A stretch of 64,000 nucleotides of DNA from Nymphaea colorata (GCF_008831285.2 NC_045143.1:19429655-19493654), one strand, 5' to 3'. Shown: positions 45,561 through 58,076, counted from the first letter of the stretch. Numbers and translations are program-made. The notes: generated by a model not told the origin, from the letters alone.

Positions 45561-46163
45561 AGAAAGAACCTATTTCTTCATTAGTAAAGTATGCAGCCAA
45601 ATCCTTAAACTCTTTTATAGTTGTAACCACATGATCAAATTTAGGCAGTAAACTCCTCAATCTTTTTTCTACAATTTTCTGGTTACTAACAACCTCTCCA
45701 AAGGTTTTCATCTCATTTATAATTATAAAAACTCTTAAAAAAATTCTTGGACCGATTCATTATTTTTCATAAACAATGTCTCAAATTCTTTATGGTGGGT
45801 TTGGAGTTTCACTGTTGTTACCTTCTTATCATCATGATATTCTTGCTTGAGAATAGTGCAAGATTCATTTGAGCTAGTAGCACCAGCAATTTGAGAAAAG
45901 ATAGTCTCACTTATAACTTGTTGAAAAGAAAGTAAGGCTTTTGAACCATACTTCCATTGCTCTCTTAATTCAACTGGCTTTTCTCTTTGTTTGGAGCTCT
46001 CTGCACTTTCTATATAGTCATTTTCAACTAGATCCCAAAGTTCTTGTGACAAAAAGAAAGTCTTCATTTTTATGCTCCAAAATCCATAATTATCTCTATT
46101 AAATACAGGTATGAGCGATTGAAAAATATTCGAAGTAGTCATGCTATTATCCTTAATGAACAA
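45560..46163 (-). pseudogene. Ty1-copia gag N-terminal fragment
   Basis: From ATG 46163 on the minus strand: MFIKDNSMTTSNIFQSLIPV, then the DUF4219/UBN2-type signature FNRDNYGFWSIKMKTFFLSQ and ELWDLVENDY, and a helical region up to NNESVQEFF at 45735. After a small frame break it continues NEMKTFGEVVSNQKIVEKRL with RSLLPKFDHVVTTIKEFKDL as far as 45565. It is preceded at the proper distance by a primer-binding site and an LTR-like sequence. No protease, integrase or RT adjoins it. Confidence 0.82.
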
Positions 46164-46284
46164 AAATTTCTCACAGAAATTTTGTCGAACAAGTTATGTG
46201 TAGATTTTACCTTGCAGGTTTCTCTTTTGCACTTTTACCCACAATCGCGACAACACAATGATGTTTAAAATGGATCAACCTGAA

Positions 46285-46296
46285 GCTCTGATACCA
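46285..46296 (-). other. Primer-binding site of the copia element
   Basis: The minus strand reads TGGTATCAGAGC, complementary to the 3' end of plant initiator tRNA-Met, one base after the LTR end ...AAACA and about 120 bases before the gag ATG. Confidence 0.88.
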
Positions 46297-46297
46297 C

Positions 46298-46498
46298 TGT
46301 TTGCGAAAGGAATGACTTGCCTGCATGTGCTCTTCTTGTACTCATGTGAATGACACAACATACAACACAAGAACAACACAACACACTAATCCAACACTTG
46401 TTTCTACAAGTGATCACAAGGCATGACACAAGGTAGCAGCAGAAATCTAAACACACGACACTAAAATTTTGAGCACACTTGAAAGTCTTTCTCACACA
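46298..46498 (-). mobile_element. Probable 5' LTR of the copia element (~201 bp)
   Basis: On the minus strand it starts TGTGTGAGAAAG near 46498 and ends CGCAAACA at 46298, directly against the primer-binding site. The TG start is inferred because no second LTR was found in the window. The element is therefore a partial copy. Confidence 0.65.
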
Positions 46499-46554
46499 CC
46501 TTTAGCCGATCCAAAGGACCCTATACATACATGACAAAAAAACTGAAAAATAAA

Positions 46555-46626
46555 TGACATGACTCTTGGTGATACCACTATGGTCATAAGTGACATGACT
46601 CTTGGTGATCCCACTATGGCCATAAT
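46555..46626. repeat. 36-bp tandem duplication
   Basis: TGACATGACTCTTGGTGATA begins the first copy at 46555; the second, at 46591, differs at a few bases (GATCCCACTATGGCCATAA). Confidence 0.93.
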
Positions 46627-46690
46627 TGACATATTCATTAAAACAAAAACTGAAAATTAAAATAGGCAAGTTGAAGAGGCACTTGTCATG

Positions 46691-46858
46691 CACATGATGG
46701 AGTTATTGGGGAACCCAAAAGTTGGACGCTTCACCTTAATTTTGCATTAACTTTCATCAAGTCTACACGGCAGACACATGATGGAGTTATTGGGGAACCC
46801 AAAAGTTGGACGTTTCACCTTAATTTTGCATTAACTTTCATCAAGTCTACACGGCAGA
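46691..46858. repeat. 84-bp tandem duplication, one mismatch
   Basis: CACATGATGGAGTTATTGGG starts copies at 46691 and 46775; the only difference seen is GACGCTTC versus GACGTTTC. The second copy runs into the inverted-repeat arm. Confidence 0.96.
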
Positions 46859-46889
46859 AGCGGCGAACACCTGCTGGCCCAACTCCCAT

Positions 46890-47115
46890 TTTGTCTTTGA
46901 TTGGGTCTCTCTCAAGCATGCAAGCAGGCACAGCTGGACTCCTACGGGCGGTAGTGCGGTTTTTCAAAATTGACCGCACTCTCTCACTATATTTTCATTT
47001 TCGAATAGGGCAAGGAGTCGGGATGGAATGGGCTATACAGGCTGTGGGTTGGGTTCGTGTTCACTTGACCCAAGTCCAAAATCTACAGGAAAATTTTGGA
47101 GATTTATGTGTTTAT
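46890..47115 (+). repeat. Inverted-repeat arm (partner at 43540-43870)
   Basis: See the partner arm. This copy is in opposite orientation, somewhat shorter in its inner part, and lies outside the copia LTR. The two arms may be separate decayed copies of one transposon's 5' end. Confidence 0.8.
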
Positions 47116-47129
47116 ATTTACCTTTTTTA

Positions 47130-48700
47130 ATTATATTTATTACAATTATTATGGGTTTAACTGTACCCAAATCCGTTAAATTTCTCATTAGTATCCAACT
47201 TAGTTGGATAAAACTTTTTCACTAGTGCTACAAAATTGTCCAATAGAAGTTAGTTCATGTAATTCTTTGAATTTATTTCAAAAAAATTCCTAATAATAGT
47301 GATAAGATTGGACACAAGATTTTTAGAATTTCCAACACGCAACCTGATATACCATCACAGTGCTAATCAAGCCACACCAATTATACTTGGTGATCACATA
47401 TACAAACATATAGACCTTCCATGACCTATACCTTGTTGGAGTCCCCATGTCAAAGACACCTTCAAAAATGAAAAAGGAAAAAGAGTAATTTTTGTAGAGA
47501 CTTCATCTAAAGATGCAAATTTTCCAGTAGCATGAACCAAATATAAACTATAAGAATTTTAGCATTTACATAAGACCACACCCCACAGTAAAAATATTGT
47601 AGCTTAGTCCTATTCTTAACTATTATTGCAGACTGCACTAAGTGTAAACAGCAAACCATCACCTAATTGCGAAGCTAAAACAACTTATATGCAACAACTT
47701 ATGAAACTGAATCTACATATGAATCTAACCCAAAATTATTTTATGCTAAACCAAACTAAGACAATTAAACAATTCATTTCTACCATCTACACAACATGCA
47801 GTAAAATCGTCAAAAGAGGTACTGTAACAGAAGTTAGAACCTACAATGTTTAACTCCTAGCCAACGGTCATAATAACAGTAAACTAAATAGAGAACGATC
47901 AACGTAACCTAAAAATACCCTAAACTTCAAAACGGAAAGGGAGAGCTAAAAAACCTCTTAAAAAGAAAGGAAAGTAAATGTATCAATCGTACAATGAGGC
48001 AAATGTCTCTTGGCTTTTGCAATGAATAAAAAAGATTGTATGCTAAAAACTAATCAGAACTAACCTAAATGTAGTAATATATTGACCCTACTAAGCGAGA
48101 AAATTAATGTTGCCCAAAATTTATTTTCAACTAACTATAAATTATTAAAAGAAATTAAAAGTTTTTCTAATTGAATTAACAACTAGATAAAATTTAGATA
48201 TGACTAATATTGCCAAAAAGAATATGAATATATATACATATACATGAAGACAAGTAACTATCAACCTTTCATATACAAGACTTGATGAGAATCATCTATG
48301 CTATTGATTCCAAGGAAATCAAACAATAGCAATTAAACTGCAAATATAGAAACCAAATTGCTTTTTCAAGAGTCCAAAATACATTTCAAATGGGGAGAGA
48401 TAGAGAGAGATAAAGAAGGAAGCAACTGAGTTTCCTTAAGCAAAACGTTTTGTCCCATTTGAAGGGTATTTGGATTCTTGATTAAAAAAAACTTTTCTTT
48501 CATATATTCATATATGCAACTTAATCTTCACCATTTGTTTTCACCGGAATCAATGGCCTAGATGATTTCCATCAAATCTAGTATACGAGAGTCTGAGAGC
48601 TACGGAACCAGAGTGTCTTTTCTGATGGTTTTTCCTGAGTTTTGATGATAGCTAGAACCATCAAGACAACCAGCCAATTCTAACAAAAGAACCATCATTC
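47130..48700. other. Intergenic, no gene recognised
   Basis: AT-rich sequence without a recognisable open frame, transposon end or repeat. Confidence 0.5.
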
Positions 48701-48705
48701 CTAAT

Positions 48706-48895
48706 TGGTGGGGTGGGGGGGGGGGGGGTGGTGGCCGGGCCATGGCCCGGGTGAGCCCAGAAAAAATTTCTTTTTTTACATTGAAAAAATCAAATTTTTT
48801 TAGTTTGGCCCAACCAGTCGCTTCTCGTCCCTCCTCTTGGCCCGGCCCGCAAATCGTCTTCGCCCGACCCTAAAAAAAATCCTGGCTCCGCCCCT
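48706..48895. mobile_element. hAT-type MITE, 190 bp, with an expanded G run
   Basis: Identical 9-base repeats ATTCCTAAT flank it (48697-48705, 48896-48904), consistent with an 8-bp duplication plus one chance base. The right end reads CCTGGCTCCGCCCCT, the common AGGGGCGGAGCC hAT MITE end. The left end has been replaced by a G-rich run (GGGGTGGGG then 14 or more G). GGCCCGGGCC-like palindromes lie inside. Confidence 0.8.
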
Positions 48896-49149
48896 ATTCC
48901 TAATGCTGGCAACCATCAGGAAATGGGTAATAAATTCCTCTCAGCTTAAGCTATAGAGAATACCCACATTTTCTGTTGATAGCTCAACTGTCAGCAACAT
49001 CTTTCCCGATGGTATCTTTATGGGTGTCCCACGTACTATCAACAAATGATTTCTTGATAGCTATGGTAGGGTTTTGTCGATGGTTAGGGCCGTTGAGAAA
49101 AATCAATTATATTGTAGAGCTAGAAAATGTCTTTGCTCATGAAAAGACC

Positions 49150-51900
49150 AGTAAATGAAAATCTGTCAACTGATTTCAGCCATCGACCTAAGATAGATCG
49201 AGTAATGAGAAAATGTTTACTTTTTCCCCCTTCTTCCCATTTTCTCTCTCCCCAAAACTCTCTTGTGTTTGTAGCTACTGTCCCTAATTGGTGGGCTCGT
49301 GCAGTCAATGGTAGGTGGGCTGCTTTCAGGCTCTCACGGAAGTTGCACTCCATCAGGATGGAGGCGCTCGCCCGAAAGCGCATTTTCTGGAGCAGCAAAT
49401 TTTTGGAAGTGGCCGATTGGGATGAGGAGATCATGTCCCTTCAGGCCTCTGATAATATTTCTGCGGATCAGTCTTCCCGTCTCCTTTGTCTGCAGTGTCT
49501 TGCCCAGGAGTGGCGGATTAGGGAGTCTATCCATTGGCAGCAACGCTCTAGGCTGGGTTGGCTCGCGCATGGGGACCAGAACTCTAGGTTCTTCCACTTG
49601 GCCACCTCTCAGAGGCGCCGTCAGACGTTGCTCCAGTCCATGGGTATCGGGGGCAGGATTTTTCTTGGTGATGACATCCTCCCGGCCCTGAGCGCTCATT
49701 TTCAGGATTTCTACTCTAAACCTCTTCGCTTCTGTGCCACGCTGCCGGATTTTCACCTCTCCTCTCTCTCTGTCTCTTGTGCGATCGCTCTTGAGTGGCC
49801 CTTCCAACACCAAGAGATCAAGAACGCGGTCTGGGCCCTTGGCTCGGGTAAGGCGCCCGGCATTGATGGTTTCCCAGTCGAATTTTTTCGTACTTTTTGG
49901 GAGGTTTGTAGCGCGGATGTGTTTGCGTTTTGTGATGAGTTCGCCTCCAATTCTGTTTTCCTAAAGGAATTCAATCAAGCTACCTGCGTCCTGGTGCCTA
50001 AGCGCCCTAACCCTACGGACGTCACCCACTTTCGCCCGATCTCCATCCTAGGCACGCCGTACAAGATTATTGCTAAGTTGCTCTCTATGCGGTTTGCGCC
50101 TGTCATGCCTTCAGTCATTAACCTCTTCCAGGTTGCTTTTGTCAAGGGTCGGCGTCTGCAGGACGCGGTTGTCCTAGCCAATGAGGTTGTTCACTCCCTT
50201 TACTGTCTACGGCCACCTTCATTCATCATGAAGTTGGACATCTCTAAGGCTTTTGACTCGGTTAGTTGGGAGTTCCTTTCTGACCTCCTCACCCGTCTTG
50301 CGTTTGGTCCTTCGTTTAGGCAGTGGATCATGTCGCTTGTCACTGGGGCCCAGCTTGCGGTCTCCTTCAATAGGAAGTGTGGTGATTTCTTCTGTCTCGA
50401 GTGTGGCCTCCGTCAAGGTTGCCCGTTATCGCCCTTGCTTTTCAACTTGGTTGATGAGAGCTTTTCTGCGCTTTTCCATCACGCAACGGTCGTTGGCTTC
50501 CTCACACCTCATTCGCTCCCCCACTTACCGTCCTTCTCCACCCTTCAGTATGCTGATGATTTTCTCCTGTTTGGCAGGTCTTCTCGCCAGCAGGTTGTGA
50601 GAACGTGGCTCATCCTTCGGGTCTTTGAGCTCATCTCGGGTCTTTCTATCAATTCCGCCAAGTGTCACCTTTCCCTCATTCACGCGGATCCGACCACGAT
50701 ACTTCTCGTGGAAGCTTGCTTTGGGTGTAAGGCTACTAGCCTGCTCATGGACTATCTGGGACTTCAGATTACGTTGTCGCCTCCTGCTCCTTCTTTTTGG
50801 GATGGGGTGGATCAGAAGCTTACGAATCGCCTTCAGTGTTGGCAGGGAAAGCTGCTTTCTCTTCCAGGTCGGATTACTTTGGCTAAGCACTGCCTTGCGT
50901 CGGTTCCTCTCCATGCTTTGTCTGTCTTTCGGCTGTCTTGCGTAGGTTTGATAAGCTTATTCGTAAGTTTGTTTGGGATGGTGATCGACCTTCAGATCGC
51001 CTTGCGCATTGGGATGTGGTTGCCTTTCCGCGTCTTCTTGGGGGTGCTGGGGTTACCAACCTTAGTCGGGCTTGCGAGTCTTCCCTGTGTTCTTGGTGGT
51101 GGCGGTTAGCTACTGAACATTCTCCCATCACCCAATTCATTAGTTCAAAATTCGACCTGCCTTCCCCTAGCGTCTGGCATAGTTCTATATCTCACATCTC
51201 CCCCTCTCACTTTTGGTCCGACATGCTTTCTGTCCTTCCTCTTTTCCTCCGCCTTGCTGACCTCTCATCGTTCATGTCCCAATTCTGGCCCCTTTCACCT
51301 ACCCGTGAGTTCACTTTTTCTTCTTGCTACCTGGCCTCCTTTGGTCATTCTGTCGCGTCACTCCCCCCCGGTCTCTTTGGTCTCCTGGCCCATCTCCTCG
51401 AGCCATTGCTTTTGTCTGGCTTCTTCTGACTGGCCATATCAACACTTTTGATCACCTACAGCGCCTTGGCATCAGCTTGGCTAACCAGTGTCCCTTATGT
51501 CTTGTTGCGACTGAGTCTCGGGTCCACCTTTTTACTTCTTGCCCTTTTTTCTCTAGTGTTCTTGCTTCTACTTGGCCTTCCCTTGTTAGTAATCTTCCAA
51601 ACCCACCATCCATTCGTCTTTTCTTCCTCTTTTGTCCTTCCCCCCACCTGACTGCTTCCTGGGGTCATGTCTGGAGGCCGTGGCTCATTTCAGCTTGGTG
51701 GCGCATTTGGGGGAGCGCAACAACAGGGTCTTCAGGGGCACCTTCTCTTCACCAGATTCTGTGGCTCGTCTTGTGCAAGGGGATATCCAGTTCGCCATTC
51801 GGTTAAAGCGCCGCCGCCTGACTGCGGTTGGGTGACTGTGCCGTTTCGCCTTTCCTCTTCTCTCCTATTTTTCTGTGCATTATATTGTATATTTGTTCCT
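49150..51900 (+). pseudogene. 5'-truncated L1-type LINE (reverse transcriptase, C-terminal zinc-finger region)
   Basis: The main frame (49127-51109) starts recognisably near 49270 with the linker that follows an endonuclease domain (SIHWQQRSRLGWLAHGDQNS); the endonuclease is absent. The RT domain contains VLVPKRPNPTDVTHFRPIS (about 49990), KLDISKAFDS (50234), QGCPLSPLLFNL (50414) and QYADDFLLFG (50546), so catalytic motifs are kept. The frame then shifts near 50935 (to FDKLIRKFVWDGDRP), again near 51360-51430 and near 51700, ending at a stop by 51835. A zf-RVT-like part CPLCLVATESRVHLFTSCPF lies at about 51490. The element is much GC-richer than its surroundings. No poly-A tail or target duplication was found. 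Confidence 0.92.
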
Positions 51901-53349
51901 CCTGCTTGTGTTTTTTGCGGATTGTTTTTGTAATTAGGGGACCTCTTGTTCCCAAATTTTGTTTTATATTCCCATTTTATCGGCTCTTGTGCCTCCTTCT
52001 CATCCCCTTCCCCTCCCTCCTTTGAAGAGAATCCATTAGACTCAGCCTTTGTCTCCACTAGATTCATTCGAGAGATTTGGTTCTATAGTTGAAGACACTG
52101 CTGCATGTTGTCTTCAATCTCTCTCTAGGTAACTCAATCATGTCTTCATGCATATACAACGAAGCTATTAATCCCAAACAATGGTAACCCATTTGCAGTT
52201 CCTCGTGATAGGGGAACCATCACTACAACCCCCTGGTGACAACAGGAAGCGAATGCCCATTGTAAGAATCACAGCCATCCACAGCTGGTGCATATCTGGC
52301 CTGACCTTAAACGGTCTGAACAACTCAAAGGAGTAGGTAGCACAATCTCGTGGCATGAGGAAAGAAGTGATGGTTGTTCTTCCGCCTAGGCGAGGGTGAG
52401 TAGGGCCAATACTTGTCACCTAAGTTTTTGATATTTTTGCTTTTTGTTACATGTATACCTACGCACACCTGTTTAGGGGTGGCCCTTCCCCCACCAAGTA
52501 GTTTGCAAAACAACTCTCCAACTCGCCTTTTTAAGGGTTGGTTCAATGTATGAAAATAGAGGCCGATCTGTAAGTCTAATAATAATAGCACTTAGTTGTT
52601 TATGTTGTTGATGTTTGTGATTGTACCATAGACATTATACGAAACAAAAAAATTATGAATAAGCTAGTGCCTAAGCCTGCGCGTTGGGCAGGCACCAGGC
52701 CTGGCCTGACTCAGGCCCAAAAAATAGGCATTGGGCCGGCCCAGGTTGACCCGACTAAGCCCGATTCGGCTCGATAAGACAATTTTAATATTATTTTTGT
52801 TTATATATATATAATTATATATATTATTACAATTAACTATATTTATATATTATTTTATATTAAATTTTTTAAGTTTTCATTGAGCCGGGCTGGTCCAAGC
52901 CTAGGCTCTGGTTTTGGGTGTCGAGCCAGGCCCAGGCAGCAACTTATGGGCTACAGTCCAGCTCAAGCCGACTCCTTATCAGGCCAGGTTGGGCGACCCC
53001 ATGCCCAAGCCTACCAGTATCAGTCAGGTCACCACTTGCATGGTGCCAGTAGTTTGACGGTAATAGAAACTAAATAATGGTTGCAAGTATGCCAACAAAT
53101 AATTAATATTGCACGCATTTGTACATGTATTTTGATGTCAGTATTGTGAGTACTTGTCATTGTGCACAACAGGAACATAAGTTTTTAGCAACGAAAAAAA
53201 AAAACTATCACTAAAAGCATAGAAAACCTTTGCTAAAAACTTGTAGCAACGGTTTAAGGAGCCTAGAAATTAAAAAAAAAACCGTGCCTATTAGCTCTGT
53301 GCCTAAAAACTACTTGGTGCGGTTCTTTTTAGCAACGGCTTTTTATGCA

Positions 53350-53388
<39 letters not shown>

Positions 53389-54790
53389 AGAGAGAGAGAG
53401 AGAACACCACTAATTCATTCACAAAAGACATTTTAATAACAAAAAAATAATTTGTTTAGAACTGAAAAAACTACATCCACAAATCCTTTTTTAATATTTA
53501 ATTAATACATCCTAAGTTGCATGCTCTTCTCAGCAACAGGTGGCCTGCCAATTTTGCATTGCCTCAGTTCTCTTTAACAATAGCGCAATGTCATCAAGGC
53601 AAGTATCAAGGATACACTGATACAAAAGGTTTAAGTAATCCTCTACAGAAGTCATCATTTTCTGGTAGTGAAAAATAAAGAACCTTAAATGTTATGAAGA
53701 CCTAAACAGAAGCTCTTCATGTTGAATTTAAGAATTGTAACCACGAATAAGAAAATGAAAAAAGAAATGCAAAATAAGATTCTCTGCAACAAGGTGAATT
53801 TGCATAATGAAATGAAAGGAGATGTTTAGAATGGCTAGACATTGCTTGAAAAGCATGATCAAAGTTAAGTCAAATGAGAAGCTTTATACTTAACAATAGA
53901 GGTGGAAGACGGACACTAGGCTTAAAAGGAGGTGAACCCTTGGAAAGTTATAGATCGGTGAAAGATTATTCTCACACACATAACATTAGGTTCGTCCATG
54001 TGGTGCAGACAACTTCCTTGGTGTTGCATAGACTATAACCCCAAGGGTATCTAAAGCAATAAGCAACTACTTATGAAACATTAGCCAATGGTAGACTTTA
54101 GCTGGAGATTTCTTCCAAAGAGAATCTTCCTTCCCATATGATCAGATGGTTACATAGATCTTCATAGGAATGACGTTCTGTCATTTAATCAAACAAAAAA
54201 CCAAGAACCAACGGGAACTGAATTAGCAAATGGATCAGCACCAACCAATTAAGTTGAAGCCAATGACTTATATATTCTACTGTGATAACTAGCCTAGTAG
54301 CAAAAGAAGAATGTAGAAACCTAACCCTCATATAACAAGATGCCTTTTCAAACTCAATTATATACACAAGCAAACATCAAAACAAATCACAAAATAGATG
54401 ACCATGAAAACACCTCAACGAATCAGTAAAGGAAAATAAAAAATTTACTAGGCTAAGAAGCCAAAAACGTGAGAAAATTAAATGCCGTTTAAAACTTTTA
54501 AAAAATGATTTTTTTTTTTGAAAAAAAACGTTAAAATGAAAAAAACGCGTTTTTAGCATTTTTTTCATTTTTGTTAGTGCCAAACAGTTTTTTTTATTGT
54601 CTATTTTTTATTTGTTGCAAATATACTTATCATTTGATATTTATGTTGTTAGTTTTTCACTTATTTTATTTTTTTCCCATTTTTAGTTTTTTTTTTAATT
54701 TAACATATTTTTCTCATATTTTTTTTCTTTTTTTTCAAGCTCGCCGTCTTATACCCGAGAAAGACCCCGCCGTTTAAAACTCAGAAACGT
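51901..54790. other. Intergenic with low-complexity and GC/AT mosaic repeats
   Basis: The LINE 3' UTR probably ends near 52080. At 52665-53035 two GC-rich flanks full of GGCCTGG/GCCCAGGCC words enclose an AT-rich core (52790-52880), a layout like a MITE though no clean ends were found. At 53180-53340 TTTAGCAACG occurs in both orientations around CTAAAAAC repeats. (AT)n then (GA)n lie at 53354-53402. No gene recognised. Confidence 0.5.
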
Positions 54791-54807
54791 TATTTGTGAC
54801 TATGGTT

Positions 54808-55290
54808 TCAACATATTGATATAAAATTGGATAATAAAATAAGCATATCATTGACATAAAGTAGCAAAATAATATAACAACTATCAAAATTTTTAAAGTA
54901 AAAACAATGATCCATATCACATCTCTTAAAATGATTTCTTCCTATAAAATTATTGAAATTCTTGTACCATTGCCTTAGTGTTTGTTTCATGGAGACTTCT
55001 TTAGCTTCCATATAAGACATTATTTCCCAAACATCTAACAGCGTTCTACCTCTATAGATGTCTTCCTACATATCCCTATGAAGAAAGTTGCTTTGACATC
55101 TAACTGCCTTAAATGTATATGTTCAGCTTCCATCAAGCTCACACCAGCCTAATTATAGGCAATTTAACAACGGATAATAAAATTTCACTGTAGTCAATAC
55201 CTTTCTTCTTCTGTTAGAAGCCTTTCACCACTAGTCTTGCATTGTATCTTTTGTTTCCATCAGTTTCTTCCATGATTTGATAGATCCAAT
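54808..55290 (-). pseudogene. Ty1-copia reverse transcriptase fragment
   Basis: On the minus strand, with several stops and frame changes: RLVVKGF ... KKGIDYSEILLSVVKLPIIR at about 55240-55140, QLDVKATF-like text near 55095, then a continuous frame RQWYKNFNNFIGRNHFKRCD to NFDSCYIILLLYVNDMLILL ending at 54808. These are ordered copia RT motifs. The active-site box reads YVND where copia elements have YVDD, so it is inactive. No integrase, RNase H or LTR was found nearby; unrelated in position to the gag pieces at 43-46 kb. Confidence 0.85.
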
Positions 55291-58044
55291 TATTGTGCAG
55301 TACTCTTTTTTATGCAGGATCATATTTAGCTCCCACTGAACAAAATCTTTTACCTCCAATTAGGACAAAATTGACTGTGAAAGTTGGTCTAGGGTTTCTA
55401 TTTTTGGAAAAGAGGTTGGACCTGACATGGTTTGCACTAAATATGATTTTTCATGCGTCATTTCATTGTGTATCTGACTCTTCCCCAATTTAATTCACAT
55501 GATTTAGAGTTATTTCATCATCATATGTTTAGGGGCATTTAGATGATATGTGACATTATGGATCCATATGTAGGGTACTTTAGGAATCAGGAGCACTTAT
55601 CATGTTCTCTAATGTTTGCCTTTTGTGGGACCTATCTAGCTCGAGTTTCTTAATGGCAGATTTTTCTAACTTTCTGTTAGATGTTTTAGATGAGATAACA
55701 TCATAATTTTTATTGATTTTATCTCCATTTTATTTTAATGGTTAAGTAACTTAAGCAGGAAGGTAATCCTAGAGATAATCTTGTATGGGATGAAACTGTA
55801 ATTTCCATAACAAAACTTGAGCTTTCGAGACGAAAACAAATTTTGACACGTGTTGTGACATTTACCCCTATGCATTTAATTGAAATTTTATTTTGTTTTG
55901 TCGCTTTTGAGAAAACGATAATCTAGAATGCATATAGGTGTATTCAAGGATATATGGTAAGATACATGTAAAATAGGATTAATTCAGTTGAATTTCACAT
56001 GCACTAGTATTTGTTAAACCTATATTAACCACTGGAATGTGAACATTAATTTAAATTAGTTTTACAAAATTAGGGTTTTGAATCTAGTGTATTAGAGTTT
56101 TGTAGAGTCTTGTATAATGTGGTCCTTTTTAGAGGCATTCTGGTCCATTTTCTCTCAGATAATTACGAGTTGGTGAGTGTTATCTACGGGTTTTCAAGGT
56201 AAAATTAGGATAAAAAATTTAAATGCACAGTAAACCTGAAGTAATTACCTTGTTTGGAGCCTAGGGATTGTGTCTGTATTCGTCCAGCAAAGATCCACTT
56301 GGGCGTCAAGTTTGGTTAGAAACTCATTTATGCATGCATAGTTCATATCTTAGTTTTGTGGATTAGTTTACATTCCACGCATTATACAGATCAGGGTTTC
56401 TAGAAGCCATTTGAAGAATTTTCCTAAGTGATGACCTAATGGGTCCCATATGGGGTGTGTTTTTTCAAGGGAAACCCATCTAGGACAAAAGTCATCTAGA
56501 GATATATTAGGATAAAACTGCATTTTACTGTGAACTTTAGGCAAGTAAGTTGGATAAAGTCAACCTAACTCCTAAAAACTTCTATGTCTCCTATTCTCTC
56601 TCCTTCCATAATCTCATATGCGGACCCTTGTTGCTTAAACAACAAGAAACTTTGGTTTTTATAATAACTAAGTGGTTTAGATGCCTTAGAGTTACAAAGT
56701 AGGAATTAAACTATTGAGTCTAGAAGCAATAAAGGAAAACCCCCATAAACTTGCCTTCCTTGTCTCTTTCTTCATTCTTCTCTTCACTCTCTCTCTTCTC
56801 CGCGTGTTCTCCCTCTCTACATCTTCTTTGCCTCTTCTCCCTTTCTTCTTGCTGCCATCATCCATTCATCATTCATCAAGAAGTCAAGTTGAGGTTTCTT
56901 ATTTTCTTCTTTAGTTTTTTCCTCCATGCATTCTGGTTTAGACTGGTTTATGGCATGTATGTTTCTGTATATCATGCCATCTGATTGAGCATGAGGAAGA
57001 TGCTGAGTCTTGATTCTTGCATGGCCATGGAACCAGCTGCGGTGGGTGCATAGAGGTTAAGGGTTGACTTTCTAGAATTTGTTCGACGGAGCCAGCTGGG
57101 TCGGGCACTAGGGGTTATGAGTCAATTTACTAGTATTTGCTTCACTCAAGTACTTTTATTTTTTTTATCATAATAGATTAATGCATGCATGTTAGACACT
57201 AGGCCTTGTTTTCTCATATTTTAATTTTTCATGTATTGCTTTCAGATGTTAGCACTTTCTTTAGAAGTCGTGCGTTTGAATTTCCGTTCTAGTAAGGTTT
57301 CACGTTGAATTACATATTTAATAGGATTCATCTTTATAGACGAGCTCTAGTTAGTGTAATCTAGTTAGGGTTTCATGGACATTAGATTTATATAAATCAT
57401 AATCATGCTTTTTAGTTGATATCATGCTTATGATTGATTGTTTTGAAACTCGTTTATGCCTTAGAGTTGTTTAGAAATCAGTAGGGTCGTCCTAAGCCTT
57501 TGCTTTCAATATTTTGTTGAAATATTGCTTGTATTTCAAGACCATTAAGATTGCAAAGAAACAGAAAAATAGTATATTTCCACTCGATGTTTCACGAGGT
57601 TTTCTCTGGAGTTTCTCAGCCCATGCCTTATCAGTTCTTTTGGCTCCTTTTCCAACATAATGGTCATATCAAAATAATTATACAAAACACTTTCTTCTTT
57701 GCATCACGTATGCAGCAATGTTGTTGTCAAGTTAAGAGTCAGAACGCGTCTTTTCATCTCACTGAGGATCCTTCGGTATAATATACTCTCTTCTTGAGGC
57801 TACTCTAGGATGAGGACGTTTTAACTAAGTTTGAACCACAGCCCACAAGGGTACCGTTTTCAAAGCTACATACCAAGCACTTGGTCAATAAGCAAATAGT
57901 CTAAGAGATGGAGGAAAGTCCGTGTCAGAAGGGGATGCCACTTTGGGAGGTGATCAGTGACTGGTTCTTTGTTTCCAACGGAAAAAGCTAATGCTGGACT
58001 AAGAATTTGAACTAAACTACAACAATCAAAAGGGAGCAACAAAA

Positions 58045-58076
<32 letters not shown>

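Noticed and set aside
53180-53340. TTTAGCAACG repeats resembling CACTA subterminal motifs
   Set aside because: No terminal CACTA sequence or target duplication; kept only as a note in the intergenic entry.
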